Below are positions 11,274 to 23,334 of a DNA stretch of 64,000 nucleotides, piece after piece (positions within the stretch are counted from its first letter, which is position 1; every line of letters starts with the position of its first letter). Source of the DNA: Epiperipatus broadwayi. Its lineage: Eukaryota > Onychophora > Udeonychophora > Euonychophora > Peripatidae. The translations under genes and the position numbers were made by a program. Under the pieces are notes generated by a model. It saw only the letters and a list, made by a program, of their open reading frames with translations, did no database searches and was not told the DNA's origin. The DNA is taken from NCBI GenBank assembly GCA_028023455.1, contig JAQFVV010006273.1:4100142-4164141 (forward strand), given 5' to 3'.

Positions 11274-13084
11274 TGTAACGAAACGGTTATTGGGTGGTTT
11301 GATTTTATTATTTTTAATTCTATTATTTTATTTTATATTATACTTTTATTTTTTTCAACTTTGATTCTTCCTTTCATTTATTTATTCTTATCAATTTTGT
11401 TTACTATCAGTTTTGCTAAACGAAATATCCCAGCTTAGCCTCCAACTGTAATGGATAGTGTCTATTTAGTTTAGTTTTTTACTACGAATTTATCAACCAT
11501 TAATTATTTATTTAACCAACACCATTACAATGCAAGAAGAGAGCTAATACAGATACAAATTTAACCTCATATCTATACCCTTGACTGAACCTGAAGGCAA
11601 TACGTACATATTATCTTAGCATTATTTTTCCCATTCAAGAACCCTCAGCTGCTGAACAAAGCAAACTATTTCAAGAAATTTAACGAATGTCCAGCACTTG
11701 CTATTTATTTTTTATAATTGGGAAATTCTCATGAACAAGCAGCACATGAATACCTTTTAAACTCAGCCTTACTCTTTAATCAATAAATTACAGCCCCCTG
11801 CCCCTGTCATAGCTTGGTGATAGGAGAATAAAGCAAGTATACACAATTTATGAATAAATATGTTTAATAACACTCACTTTTATATATAAAAAAATACATG
11901 ATAACAATAATAAAAAAAAACACACACTTATATAAATACATGGCTAGAAAAAAAAACATAGTAAAACAGATCAAATATTAAAACTATTTTGAAGTCCTAT
12001 TGGGTAGAGTTCTAAATCTATCAAGATTGTTCCTTGTTGATTTATTTACGAACATTAAAATTAAAATGCATGCATGCTTTTACCTAGGTTTTCCTTGTAG
12101 TTGTTTCCATGGGTATTTCTTCTGAGAGCTCTTTACCATCCTGTGGGAGATCATCCCTTTTTTTGTAGAGATGGTATGCCCTTCACTGTCGGTTGGATTG
12201 AATTTCTCTCTCAGTTTGTGGGGTTATTTCTTCTTTCAGTTTTTTACTTCTTGTCAATTCTTTAGGTAGATTTTTAAGTTGTCAGTCACAGAAGCGGCAG
12301 TCTCTCTAGCAGGTCAGGCATAGATCTTACATTGTGAGTCAGTGGTGAGATGGATTGACTATGAACCCACGTTCCTTTAATGCCACTAGCCGCACACTTC
12401 TTTCATTTTCTTTTAGTTGTGGCTTCCTCAAAATCTCTCCTCATACTGATCAGATAATAATTGTCACTCTGGTCTTTCTTTTGTTCATTGTTTTTATAAA
12501 TTTTTAATTAATGTTTTTGATTTCCAATGAACTCTTATCAACCTATTTGTTTAATTAGTGGCTGAATGTAGGTTTTAATTAATTTAGCTGTAATTATAAG
12601 CTTTTCTTTGCCCGAGGAATTTAATTAGTCCAACAGACTTTAACACCTCTAATTTATACCGCCATATTGTTTTTATATTTCATATTACATTTAATTTTTA
12701 CTTAAAAGTTTACAATTCATTTTCAAATTTATGTTTATAATTTATTTTAACTTGTTACAATATAGTTTTTAACAAGAGAGAAAAAGGTGCTTTTCTTTAT
12801 GCATCCCCTCTCCCGCAATAAATAGAAATAACTTTCAAGCATTTGACTTACTCATTTTTTTAAAAGAGAGAAAGAGATGCATTTCTTTATGCACCCCTCC
12901 CCTTCTCTTACTATTACAAAAATCCAAAGTAATTTCGACATTTGAATTTTAACTTTTTTCTTTTCCTTCTTTTTTTAAAAATTTGGTAGCTAATCCATTT
13001 ACCTTTATTACTTTCTAGTAGCTAATTTATCTAATTTTATTAATAAATATATACGGGTGATGACGACTTTACGTGATCGTCACA
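11274..13084 (-). repeat. 3' LTR (element on minus strand)
   Basis: Nearly identical along its length to 15484-17329, with scattered substitutions and small indels; for example, this copy lacks about 14 bases present around 16826 of the other. It contains a roughly 95-bp internal duplication (purine run plus TTTCTTTATGCA, at about 12770 and 12866). It ends on plus with GATCGTCACA at 13084, directly beside the purine tract. Confidence 0.85.
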
Positions 13085-13104
13085 TTACCCTCCGCCCATT
13101 TTTG
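13085..13104 (-). other. Polypurine tract of the LTR element
   Basis: Read on the minus strand, AAATGGGCGGAGGGTAA lies directly before the TGTGACG start of the 3' LTR. A G-rich purine run here is the normal plus-strand primer of LTR retrotransposons, and it fixes the element's orientation as minus. Confidence 0.65.
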
Positions 13105-14085
13105 AGAATTAAAATCGGGTCAAATCCTAGACTGAGATGAGAGCTTATTTTAATTCTTTGCTTTCAACTCTTACTTCTGCTTTTATTACATACTTTTCCA
13201 CTCTATCATGATGATGATGACTGCAGAGAGACAGCTAGGTAAAACTACACAATTCATTCCAATCGCTTTTGGCTGATCAACCAATTTAATCTCTACGCAT
13301 ACGAGACCATGGCACAATTTAACTCTATCAAAAACATAAAAGGGTTTAAAGCATGTGAACAGCCGGATATTTCTACTGCCTGTTCATCTTGTGCAAACAA
13401 CAAATTCTTATTCTTTATTTATTTATTTTATTTATTTTGAGACACTAATTCTTATTACATAATGAGTTCAGGATTCTTACTGGTGCTTCATTTAATGGGT
13501 TTTACCACCAAAAGCCATGAGAATCTACAGTTAGCGAAGAGACGGCTGAATCAAGCTCAAAATACGACCCAAAACATAATGCATCCACACACACATATAT
13601 GCCTCAATCTGCAACCTCATACACCTATCAGTGATATCTATCATTTAAGTATTATCACTATTGTTCATTTATGTTATTTTTATTAATTATTAACTGGCTC
13701 TTTAATGAGCCTACACGATTCTTATTTCTATTTTTACTTTTATTTATTTGTTAATTATATCTGCATTTATAATTGACAGATTGTTATACGAATAAATTAT
13801 TTGCAGATTTCTTTTCCTTTATTTTTTTTTTTTTTGTTATTACTTTTATTTACATTTGTCTTGCTGTGCTTCACTGCACATAAACATGCATTAAGTTTAT
13901 CATTGATTTCACTCCGTGAACACTATTATTTTTTTTTTTTGCTTATTATAGTAACTTTAATTATTTGTTGTGAGACGATTTGTCCCACCTGTCAATGTTT
14001 AAAAAAAAACAATTTTATTTCTCGTGATCCCATGACGTTATTGTTTGATCGAACCAACATATCCGTCTGTTTATTTTCTTTAGGC
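13105..14085. other. Internal region of the LTR element without recognisable pol
   Basis: Between the end of the gag-like frame and the purine tract there is about 1 kb where pol should begin. I see only short AT-rich frames on either strand and no protease, reverse-transcriptase or integrase motif. Confidence 0.6.
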
Positions 14086-15071
14086 TTAGTTTTTGTCTGG
14101 AGGCTTCTTATCATTCTTTCTACTATATTTATATCCACTTGTGCTTGGAATTGGAGTACTGTTCCGATGTCCACTGGAGTTGGCTTGCTCATAGGGGTAA
14201 TTTATATTTGAACCTCTTCCGGTCTGTTCGGACATTTTAGCGCTTTCTGATCTATCAGGAAATGCCTGGTTTCCTTCCCAATAATCATAGTGAGGATTGT
14301 ATTGCATTCTCCCTATGTGCAAATCATTGGACTGGGGTTTAAATCCTCAATCCTCCACCTTGTAATTAGGCATAGTGCTGTCAAATGCATTTAGCAACTC
14401 GGCAACCCGCTCAACAGTCTTCCTTTCTGTGCCTATGAGCATTTGCTCTGCATTATTACTTTCACTACTTATTTGCAAGTACTTGCTTGTGCTTTCTTGT
14501 TCTTTACTGTTAGCTTTGGTCATCTCTATTATATTTTCTATTTTATTTTCACCCTTTCTTTCCTAACTTCTATCTTCTCAACTGTGTTCGCTAACTGAGT
14601 TACCTCTAGTTGTATGTTTTCTATAGCCTTTCCATTTTTATCTTTTATTACTTTGATTTTTTCCCCTTGCTCTATTTTCCCCAGTAGTTCCTCCTGGTGA
14701 TTCAACCTTTCATTCACAACCTTCACCTAGTATGAGGTTTGTTCACATTTTTCATTCACTTCTTCAACCCTTTGGCTAAAATTCTTACTTAGTCATTCGC
14801 CCAACTCTTCTATCCTCCTACTATTTCTTTTATCTCTTTCCCTCATTTCCATAACCAACTGTTGCTGGCCTTCCATTATTTTCATAAGCATATTCATTAT
14901 AATGCAGCTTTCTATTTTATTTTTATTATCAATCTTCATCTCCATTCCCTTGCTAATTTCTATCTCCCCTTCACTAGCTATTTTTCCAGACAGTTCCATT
15001 TGTTCTTTGGAGGTTTTTTCTATTTCACCCACTAGAGCATCCATTTTTGTTTTTGATCTCGTGTGCATCAA
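14086..15071 (-). pseudogene. Broken gag-like reading frame of the LTR element
   Basis: Starting about 410 bases inside the 5' LTR, the minus strand encodes roughly 320 residues if read through at least three in-frame stops and one frameshift. The N-terminal part (from MMHTRSKTKMDALVGEIEK) is rich in Glu, Lys, Met and Ile and looks coiled-coil. The middle holds ERVAELLNAFDSTMPNY, and the C-terminal part is polar (QAFPDRSES; STPIPSTSGYKYSRKN) before a stop at 14086. No CCHC zinc knuckle is seen. Position, coiled coil and polar tail suit a capsid (gag) protein of a Ty3/gypsy-type element. The middle motif recurs in the older relative at 26.7 kb. The protein is not recognisable enough for a family name. 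Confidence 0.6.
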
Positions 15072-15463
15072 ATCTGTCTAACATACACACACACTAATCA
15101 TTTATATTTTATTCTATGGCTTTACTATTCTAACCCTGTCCTTATAGGATTATCTTACTTTATTTACTTTATATCTTACTGACACTAGGTACGTTTGTTC
15201 GACTCTCCCTGTCTCACTCACTAATCATCACTCACCCATGCCTGCCTTCAAGACCCCTCCGCAACTGTCTCCAATTTACAACCTAACTTCCCAAATTATA
15301 TCACATTCTCTTTCTTTCCTTTTACCCCTTTATTATTTTATTTATTTCTTGTTTTTGTCTACCACAAGCTATTTTTTGATTTGTTTATTAATTATTGCAT
15401 AAAGCATTTGATTTTGTTATACTCAAATTCAAATGGGCTGAACTTGTTAATGTGGTAATCATA

Positions 15464-15483
15464 TCCTGGAACTGGACCCCAAT
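15464..15483 (-). other. Primer-binding-site candidate of the LTR element
   Basis: Directly inside the 5' LTR the minus strand reads ATTGGGGTCCAGTTCCAGGA. A TGG-started site one or two bases after the LTR is the usual place for pairing with a tRNA 3' end (CCA). I cannot name the tRNA. The older relative has a similar sequence at about 27695-27715. Confidence 0.5.
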
Positions 15484-17329
15484 TCTAACGGAAACAGTTA
15501 TTGGGTGGTTTGATTTTATTATTTTTAATTCTATTATTTTATTTTATATTATACTTTTATTATTTTTTCAACTTTGATTCTTCCTTTCATTTATTTATTC
15601 TTATCAATTTTGTTTACTATCAGTTTTGCTAACCGAAATATCCCGGCTTAGCCTCCAACTGTAATGGATAGTGTTTATTTAGTTTAGTTTTTTACTACGA
15701 ATTTATTAACCATTAATTATTTATTTAACCAATGCCATTACAATGCAAGCAGAGAGCTAATACAGATACAAATTTAACCTCATATCTATACCCTTGACCA
15801 AACCCCAAGGCAATACATACATATTATCTTTGCATTATTTTTCCCGATCAAGAACCCTCAGCTGCTGAACAAAGCAAACTATTTCAAGAAATTTAACGAA
15901 TGTCCAGCGCTTGCTATTTATTTTTTATAATTGGGAAATTCTCATGAACAAGCAGCACATGAATACCTTTTAAACTCAGCCTTACCCTTTAATCAATAAA
16001 TTACAATCCCCCCTGTCATAGCTTTGTGATAGGAGAATAAAGCAAGTATACACAATTTACGAATAAATATGTTTAATAACACTCACTTTTATATATAAAA
16101 AAATACATGATAACAATAATAAAAAAACCCCACACACTTATATAAATACGTGGCTATAAAAAAAAACATAGTAAAACAGATCAAATATTAAAGCTATTTT
16201 GAAGTCCTATTGGGTAGAGTTCTAATCTATCAAGATTGTTCCTTGTTGATTTATTTACGAACATTAAAATTAAAATGCATGCATGCTTTTACCTAGGTTT
16301 TCCTTGTAGTTGTTTCCATGGGTATTTCTTTTGAGAGCTCTTTACTGTCCAGTGGGAGATCATCCCTTTTTTTGTAGAGACGGTATGTCCTTCATTGTCA
16401 GCTAGATTGATTTTCTCTCTCAATTTGTGGGGTTATTTCTCGTTTCAGTTTTTTACTTCTTGTCGATTCTTTAGGTAGATTTTTAAGTTGTCAGTCACAG
16501 AAGCAGTGGTCTCTCTAGCAGGTCAGGCATAGATCTTACATTGTGAGTCAGTGGTGAGACGGATTGAATACGAACCCACATCCCTTTAACGCCACTAGCC
16601 GCGCACTTCTTTCATTTTCTTTTAGCTGTGGCTTCCTCAAAATCTCTCCTTGTACTGATCAGATAATAATTGTCACTCTGGTCTTACTGTCTTTCTTTTG
16701 TTCATTGTTTTTGTAAATTTTTAATTAATGTTTTAGATTTCTGACGAACTCTTATCAACCTATTTGTTTAATTAGTGGCTGGAATGTAGGTTTTAATTAA
16801 TTTAGCTGTAATTATAAGCTTTTCCTTGTTATACATTTTTCTTTGTCTGAGGAATTTAATTAGTCCAACAGACTTTAACACCTCTAATTTATACGGCCAT
16901 ATTGTTTTTATATTTCATATTACATTTAATTTTTACTTAAAAGTTTACAATTCATTTTCAAATTTATGTTTATAATTTATTTTAACTTGTTACAATATAG
17001 TTTTTAACAAGAGATAAAAAGACGCATTTCTTTATGCATCCCCTTCCCCTCTCCCACAATAAATAGAAATAACTTTCAAGCATTTGACTTACTCGTTTTT
17101 TTTTAAAAGAGAGAAAGAGACGCATTTCTTTATGCACCCCCCTCCCCTTCTCTTACTATTACAAAAATCCAAAGTAATTTTGACATTTGAATTTCAACTT
17201 TTTTCTTTTCCTTCTTTTTTTTAAAATTTGGTAGCTAATCCATTTACCTTTATTACTTTCTAGTAGCTAATTTATCTAATTTTATTAATAAATATATACG
17301 TGTGACGACGACTTTACATGGTCGTCACA
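15484..17329 (-). repeat. 5' LTR (element on minus strand)
   Basis: Partner of the LTR at 11274. It ends on plus with GGTCGTCACA at 17329 and starts with TCTAACGG at 15484, where the other has TGTAACGA. It carries the same internal purine/TTTATGCA duplication. As the upstream LTR on the minus strand it would hold the element's promoter; no single TATA box stands out in such AT-rich sequence. Confidence 0.85.
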
Positions 17330-19210
17330 ATATAGATATATATGCTTTTTTATTTTAATAGAAATTATTACTGTTTATTTATATAAGTAAAATATATTTA
17401 ATACAAAATTTTATTTTTGTCCTACTAAACCCTGGTTATGCTTTTATACACAAGATATTACCATAAACAAATTAAATAATTATAATTTCTTTGATTTTAA
17501 ATAAACTATAATAAGCTAATAAAAGTTAAAATTATATTACAATAATATTTTAATAATAATCACATCAAATTATGTATTTATATACATTATTGATATATTT
17601 TACATTATTGTATTTTCAATAAATTATAAGTATTAGAAACGCTTAGATAAGAAAAGCTTAAGTTTCAATGTTTATTATAATATTATGCTAAGCCGCTTTC
17701 AATATCTTAATCTGATATCATTTTCTTTTTTTAAGTACACTTTTAACTTAGATTTTTTACTTTCTTATAATATTGTAAATTTTTTAATTCAATGGTTAAT
17801 TTGTTAAACAATTTAAAATGAAATTAGAATGAGAAATTGCTATGTTTTTAAAATATTACAAGATTTTGTAACTATATATAAACCTGTTTTTCTAAGACAA
17901 TTTTCAAATTATTTTATAAAAGGTCATTTATCAGAAACTAGTTTGAGAATATTGGAAGAGTAGTCACTAGATAGAAATTTTGATGCATTAACTTTCTAGC
18001 ATCCATTTATTATTATGGCTTGTACTAGGTGGCAGTATTGTATGGAGAAAGTTGCTACTGGTTACAATATATTATCTGAGTCCAATCCTAAATGCTATGT
18101 CAAAAAAAAAAAAAACAATATCCAAAGCATTTATAAAAGTATATAATTTTTAGAAAACATTAAATATCAATGTTTTCATGAATATTTATAATTACACATA
18201 GCTTCACACAGTTAGGTACAATAGATAGAGTGTCCAACTTAAGATCATCAGAGGCCAAAAGTGAATCTGGTGCTCAAACATCTCACAACTTCCAAGCAAA
18301 ATAAGCTATATATTTTATCAAAAACAACTCATAATTATATTTAACAAAATAGAATTCTTCTCTATCCTAGAGAAATGAGATACCGTTTTAAGCCTATTTC
18401 TTTTTTTTAAACAGAATAATTTACAAACACAGAAAAGCAATGGCAAAATTCTCAACCACAATGGATATGTTGGATTACTATAATTTACAAATCAATGTTT
18501 CTAGTGTTAACATAGCAAAACAATATTTATGCAATGATACTTCTCAGTTATTGTCACTATCGGTAGTTTTAAATTTTGTGGAATCTCAAGTCTGGCAAAT
18601 TAAATTGTCTATACATTTTGTAAGATATATAAAATCAAAAATATTTATAAGTGCACCAAGATATTCAAAATCAATACTATTGTTACTCACTCAGCAACTT
18701 CTTAAAGGTTTACAAGACAAATTGACTTTTAAATTTTTTTTTTATAAATAATAAAAAAAATTTATAAAAAGTGTACTTCTAATGACTCTGTATACATTGC
18801 AAAATGTGTCAATATTATTCATTATTTTTTTAATAAATTGTTTTGTTTTTTTGTTAGTGATTGTAATTTATTAAATAAATAGATAATCATTGCTTATTTT
18901 AAATATCACCCTTGCCTTTTCACTTTCCGTAATATTTTTTCTTTCAATTTCTATAATATTTTTTTCCCACCCACCCTTTGTAAAATACTTATGCTAACAC
19001 TAGCACATTATATATAAATATAATTAAAGTTCATGGATTGATTTATCTAATCATTAAAAAATCATCTTCACGCATAATTACCTTTTTAATCTTTGTGTGT
19101 GTGTGTGTGTTTTTTTTTTTAAAACTAAAGTGCCAATTTCCTTTATAAAGAGCTGCAAATGATAATTCTATTAAAATATTCCCTATATAATTATTATCAT
19201 TTCCTTAATA
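17330..19210. other. ABCC intron; one repeat fragment of the 'core' family
   Basis: AT-rich. About 17930-18075 matches the repeat at 40170-40325 (ATCAGAAACTAGTTTGAGAA, then a CTAGCATCCAT...GGCTTGTACTAGGTGGCAGT block ending ATGGAGA). An open frame at 18440-18751 shows no family likeness and has no flanking evidence. A short (GT)n lies near 19096-19110. Confidence 0.5.
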
Positions 19211-19919
19211 CAGGGGTCCCCAACCCTATGCCTGCAGACCCATTTTACATGTGCCCGCCGCTATCCGAACATGATAAAAAATTATTTATCTGATACAAAT
19301 AAATTTCATTTTTAAAATTTCTTATAAATTATTGTATTATATTGTAATCAAATTGTAGGGCATACTATACTTTTACAGAATAAAAGAGTCTATCTCTCAG
19401 TCCACCAAGTGCGGTCTTTCTCTGCGCACTGCACTAGCACAGAATTAGTAAAGTTAACACAGACACCAATCTCTCTGCTTTGCACATGTTTATAAATTGT
19501 ATCTGTGCATATAAAATAAAATCGTTTTTTTGGTTCCACATACTTGTGTGAATCATTGTTTTCAACCATGAATATCGTAAAATCAAAATACAGATCTTGA
19601 CTGAGTGATGAACATCTTAATGATTGCTTACGAGCAGAAATATCATGATACTCCCCTAATTATGAAGGAATTTCCAATGAATTGCAGAGCCAAAGATCAC
19701 ACTGACTTGTAATATTATATATAATTTAGTAATTTACATAAAAATATAAACGGTAATTATATGTTAAAATTTTATTTTTGAAATAAATATTTTTTTGTAC
19801 ATTATGTGTATTATTAACAATATCCAACTATAAATTTACATTGAAAAAATAAATGGTGCCCGTCACCTGACCGGTATTATAGAATGTGCTCTTAAGCGCA
19901 AAAAGGTTGGGGACCCCTG
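19211..19919 (+). mobile_element. Non-autonomous hAT element (deletion derivative)
   Basis: Terminal inverted repeats CAGGGGTCCCCAAC at 19211 and its complement GTTGGGGACCCCTG ending at 19919 bound a 709-bp element. The flanks CCTTAATA and TTTTAATA agree at 6 of 8 positions, fitting the 8-bp target duplication of hAT elements. TIRs starting CAGGGGTCCCCAAC are typical of Charlie/Tip-like hATs. Most of the transposase gene is gone, but its C-terminal end survives (separate entry). Confidence 0.9.
19529..19705 (+). pseudogene. C-terminal remnant of a hAT transposase (HATC dimerisation region)
   Basis: In one plus-strand frame: FFGSTYLCESLFSTMNIVKS, then KYRS-stop-LSDEHLNDCLRA, EIS-stop-YSPNYEGISNE, LQSQRSH and a stop. 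This is the well-known end of ZBED/FAM200/GTF2IRD2-type hAT transposases ('GSTYxCExxFSxMxxxKSKYRSRLTDEHL'). Both internal stops are TGA; the first stands where the family has Arg, so CGA to TGA decay is likely. The rest of the catalytic domain and the BED finger are absent. Confidence 0.85.
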
Positions 19920-21220
19920 TTTTAATAAATGGTATGGTAATTATTTTCCTTACTGAAAAATTATATAGTCTACTAAACAGAATGTTTGTTTATTGGCTCC
20001 CAAATTAAAAAAAAAAAAAATTTTATATTCAGCACATAAATATTAATATTTTTATTACTCTACTTCAGAGCCATCTATTGCAAGCTTATGTAATCACTGC
20101 AAATTAAAGAGTAATGCTATAATATTCACAATTCTACATCATTTTTTGACTTTTTAACTTTGTCAATAAAAACTTAAGGTTCAAAGTTTTGATTTTTCAA
20201 GACTAAACTATATAATTCTGGAGTAGCATAAAGAAATTGTTTTTAAAAGCATCTGTCAAAAGTTATCTGGAAAAGTTATGATCTTTTCTAAGCATTAATA
20301 ATGATAGATTGTGATTATTTTTCATCTAATTAAAAATTAAAATTATTATACTAGAATTTAAATTAAATATAATACATTGCTTCTGATATCATGACAAATG
20401 TTACATTGTCAGACAACTATGTTATGTAATAAGTTATCACGTCTGTTAAACTTCAAATACAATATCATTGATTCAGCACTTTTCTTTATCCGTGCTTCTT
20501 CAACTGTTATTTTGCCAATCTAAGATAACATACAGAATCATTTTCTGAATTTAGACCCCAGGATGTGAAGTTTTTTGTCATTCTCTTTAATTAACTTGAA
20601 TCATCTGTCACAAAATGGAAGCAAATCAAGAAATATATATAAATATTTACAATTCCAATATTTACAAATTTATTAATTTTGTTTTTATACATAAAAATTC
20701 TTTCACATTACAGTCCAAATTTAAACCTTTACATATTTCAATTTATTTTTACAATAGCCAAATTTATAATATACTTTTGCAATATGTTTAATATAAATGT
20801 TTCTTTTTAATTTAAAAAAAAAAAAATCATTTTTCTTTGAGGCAACTACAAGTGGTGATGCTAGAAAAATATAAAATGGTATTATAAAATTTGGACAAAA
20901 TACATTTTAATGGGACAAAGTCAAATAATTTCACATTTTCTAAAATTGTTTTATAAGAAAATTAAAATTCCTATTTCTCATTTAATCATATGAGATAAAC
21001 CAATGTTATACTCTACGTTTTTATCATAACAAACTAATAAGATCAGAATGATTGTTGACAATTAAATAATTTTTTTAGATAATTATAATTATGTATTGGA
21101 CTATTTCCATTATCTAAAATTAGTGCTAAATGTTTTTAGAAAAATTCAAAGTTTAAATATTTTAAGTACATACAATCATTACTAATAGCATTTGTGTTGG
21201 CATATAATACAATTTTTTAA
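19920..21220. other. ABCC intron, nothing recognised
   Basis: AT-rich DNA with several long A or T runs and no gene, exon or repeat copy that I could recognise. Confidence 0.5.
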
Positions 21221-21224
21221 GTGA

Positions 21225-21930
21225 TATTACTCTTCATTCTTCATAAGGTGCTGTTTCCCTTTATGAATTATCATATTTGTTTGAATTATGAGTTATTTCC
21301 ATTGTCATATAAACAGCTTCTTGCAAATTTTATTTTTTACATATTTCCTCTAATGTCCAATGTTTTTGTCTTTTTTCCATTGAATATGAGCTCATTGATA
21401 CACATATGGTCTGCTATTTTGATACATATGTATTTTTTCTAATTAGTTGTTTGTGATTATTAATTGATTTTCGATGGAGTCATCTGGTTTCAACAACATG
21501 CATTTTTTGACATTCATATAATATTATATAGATGTAGTTTACAATCTGCAGCATTTCAAGTTTACGGTTTATAGAGTATGTTACAGCTTTATAATGCTAT
21601 TTTGATGTTATATGGATTGCAGATTTTTTTTAGTTTATCTGCTATCTCATGTATGTATGAGTGTACTATAGTATCTTTAATAAGTTGTTCTTTTGATGAT
21701 TTTTTGTGTCTATTTAAAGTTTTTTAATAATAGCTAATAAATAACTATTCTCTATGATAATTCTTTGTAGATCTTTTCTTTTTTTAAATCATTGATTTTT
21801 GAACAAACTTTTTTTGTTTTATTCCATAGTGATAATATGACTTCAATTTTTGTGTTATGTCATGAATAAATGTATATGCTAAGTATTTTTTATATATGTG
21901 TATTTTCTACAAATTGTAGTTATGATTTGG
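21225..21930. repeat. Dispersed repeat R1, copy 1
   Basis: This segment aligns in order with 61340-61960 over most of its length. Shared blocks include ATAAACAGCTTCTTGCAAAT against ATGAACAGCTTCTTCAAATT, the TCTGCTA-TTT block, ATATAGATGTAGTTTACA against ATATAGATACAGTTATTACA, and TATGCTAAGTATTTT against TAGGCTAAATATTTT. Substitutions and indels are many, so both copies are old. Reading frames on the minus strand suggest a decayed coding element, but I could not assign a family. Confidence 0.6.
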
Positions 21931-23180
21931 TAAAGATGTAGTTTTGTGACAAGAACATCTACAAATGCTAAATAAATTATTGTTATTAGCAACTTATTAA
22001 AGAATTGATTCACTTACACAAGAGATAAAATTAAATGGAATATTTTTTTTTAATTTAATGGTTCTATACATATCATAATATTTTTCATACCTTGTGCTAA
22101 CACAAAATTAGTCTATGAACACGTCGTGGAAGTAATTCAACACATATTTTCATCATTGTAATATATATGTCCTACGATTTTGATATGTGATATGAAGTAA
22201 ATTTAAATATTAATAGCAAATATTAAATAATAACTATTAATTTTAATACATTCAGTATATGAAATACTTTTTTATCAGTACAGTATTTTTCTTATAATCA
22301 AGAAATAAATAACATAAAAATATTATGAATTATTATTTTTATAAATTAATGATTGGAGTTCATTCTTTTTCCCTACTAATACTCATTAATATATAAAAGA
22401 GTTTTCTTTTTTTTTTTTTTCAGTAAGATAACCTGCAGTAAACTTATGAAAAGTTAGTATTAAAAAGTGAAATAACACCTTTGGTAGAGTGAATATTTTT
22501 AAAATAGATATGATAAAAATATTGTGCTTACATCATTGGTAGTTATTGATTAAATTATGTTTTTTTTTTTAAAAATAAAAATGTATGTATGTTCATTTAT
22601 TTACGATGCTGTTTTATTATTTTTTAAAAAAATATGATTGTACTGAAAGTTAAATGAAAACTTTTACTTCAGTAAATTATAATTCATGGTAAAACAATAA
22701 TTTTAAAAATTTCAAGTGCTCTTCCTCTATAGCTTTTTCTAGATTTAAAAAAAAGATTTTTGCTTTATCGTGTCACCTGATTAGTAGTATTGTACCTGTA
22801 TTATATCTATTTTTAATCTGTAAAAAATTAATGACAGAAATAGTGAATGAGAAATGAACGTAACTGATTTATTTATTTAATAATGCAAATAAAATGTCAC
22901 GCAACAATAAATATTATTATATACATGTTATATATTTTTTTCCAAATGCACCGTCTGTATTTAATTAATAAGCAACAATCCATCAAAATCAGTAGTAATA
23001 GTCTGTCAATATAAGACAGACTATCATAATACAAATTTATTTTAGTCTCTTAAGATTTAAATATAATTTAATATAATTTAATTACAAGTTAAAACAAATT
23101 AGTTAATATTCAACATAATTGCTATTGATAAAGTTTTATTTAAAAATATTAAAGTGTAGAAAGAACTATGCAATACAAAC

Positions 23181-23334
23181 CTGATTCAACTCCAATATTA
23201 AACGTTAAAGTGTTGGTACAGCAACGAACAAGTTCAGAAACCATTAAACAGATGACTAATACGACACCAAACCATAAACTGGTAATGGGCAACAAGTGTT
23301 CAAAATATTCTAAAATGCTTTGCAATATATAGCT
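23181..23334 (-). CDS. ABCC-type transporter exon, helices 1-2 of transmembrane domain 1
   Basis: Minus-strand exon with a TTTCAG acceptor (start 23334) and a TCAG|GTTTGT donor (end 23181). It has 51 codons plus one base (phase 1). It opens with SYILQSILEYFE, matching the MRP motif '(P)YLLKxLLEYF' after the first core helix. A strongly hydrophobic segment with an embedded acidic residue follows (LWFGVVLVICLMVSELVRC), which is the usual 'LLLALGLFxSELxRS' second helix. The end (FNIGVES plus G) joins the next exon to make G-MKLKVAV, where ABCC proteins have 'R(T)GMRLRVAL'. Splice phase and homology agree on both sides. Confidence 0.85.

Larger units (their letters stand above)
11274..17329 (-). 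mobile_element. LTR retrotransposon (Ty3/gypsy-like by layout), gag-like frame only, no pol
   Basis: Two long direct repeats (11274-13084 and 15484-17329) flank a 2.4 kb internal region. Orientation is minus. Read that way, each LTR begins TGTGACGA and ends near CGTTACA (TCTAACG on plus in the 5' copy, one change). A primer-binding-like site follows the 5' LTR, and a purine tract GGGCGGAGGGTAA directly precedes the 3' LTR. Both flanks carry ATAT, a possible 4-5 bp target duplication, but the site is an AT repeat so this is weak. The internal region holds a broken gag-like frame and about 0.9 kb with no recognisable protease, reverse transcriptase or integrase. A full element would need several more kilobases, so this is a non-autonomous derivative or an internal deletion. 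It sits in an ABCC intron, in the gene's orientation. Confidence 0.85.

Noticed and set aside
13801-14211. 136-codon plus-strand frame in the LTR element
   Set aside because: It is antisense to the gag-like frame and composed of T-rich hydrophobic codons; the element's signals are on minus.
18440-18751. 103-codon plus-strand frame
   Set aside because: No family likeness, no splice borders, antisense to the ABCC gene within an intron; length is expected by chance in low-stop stretches.
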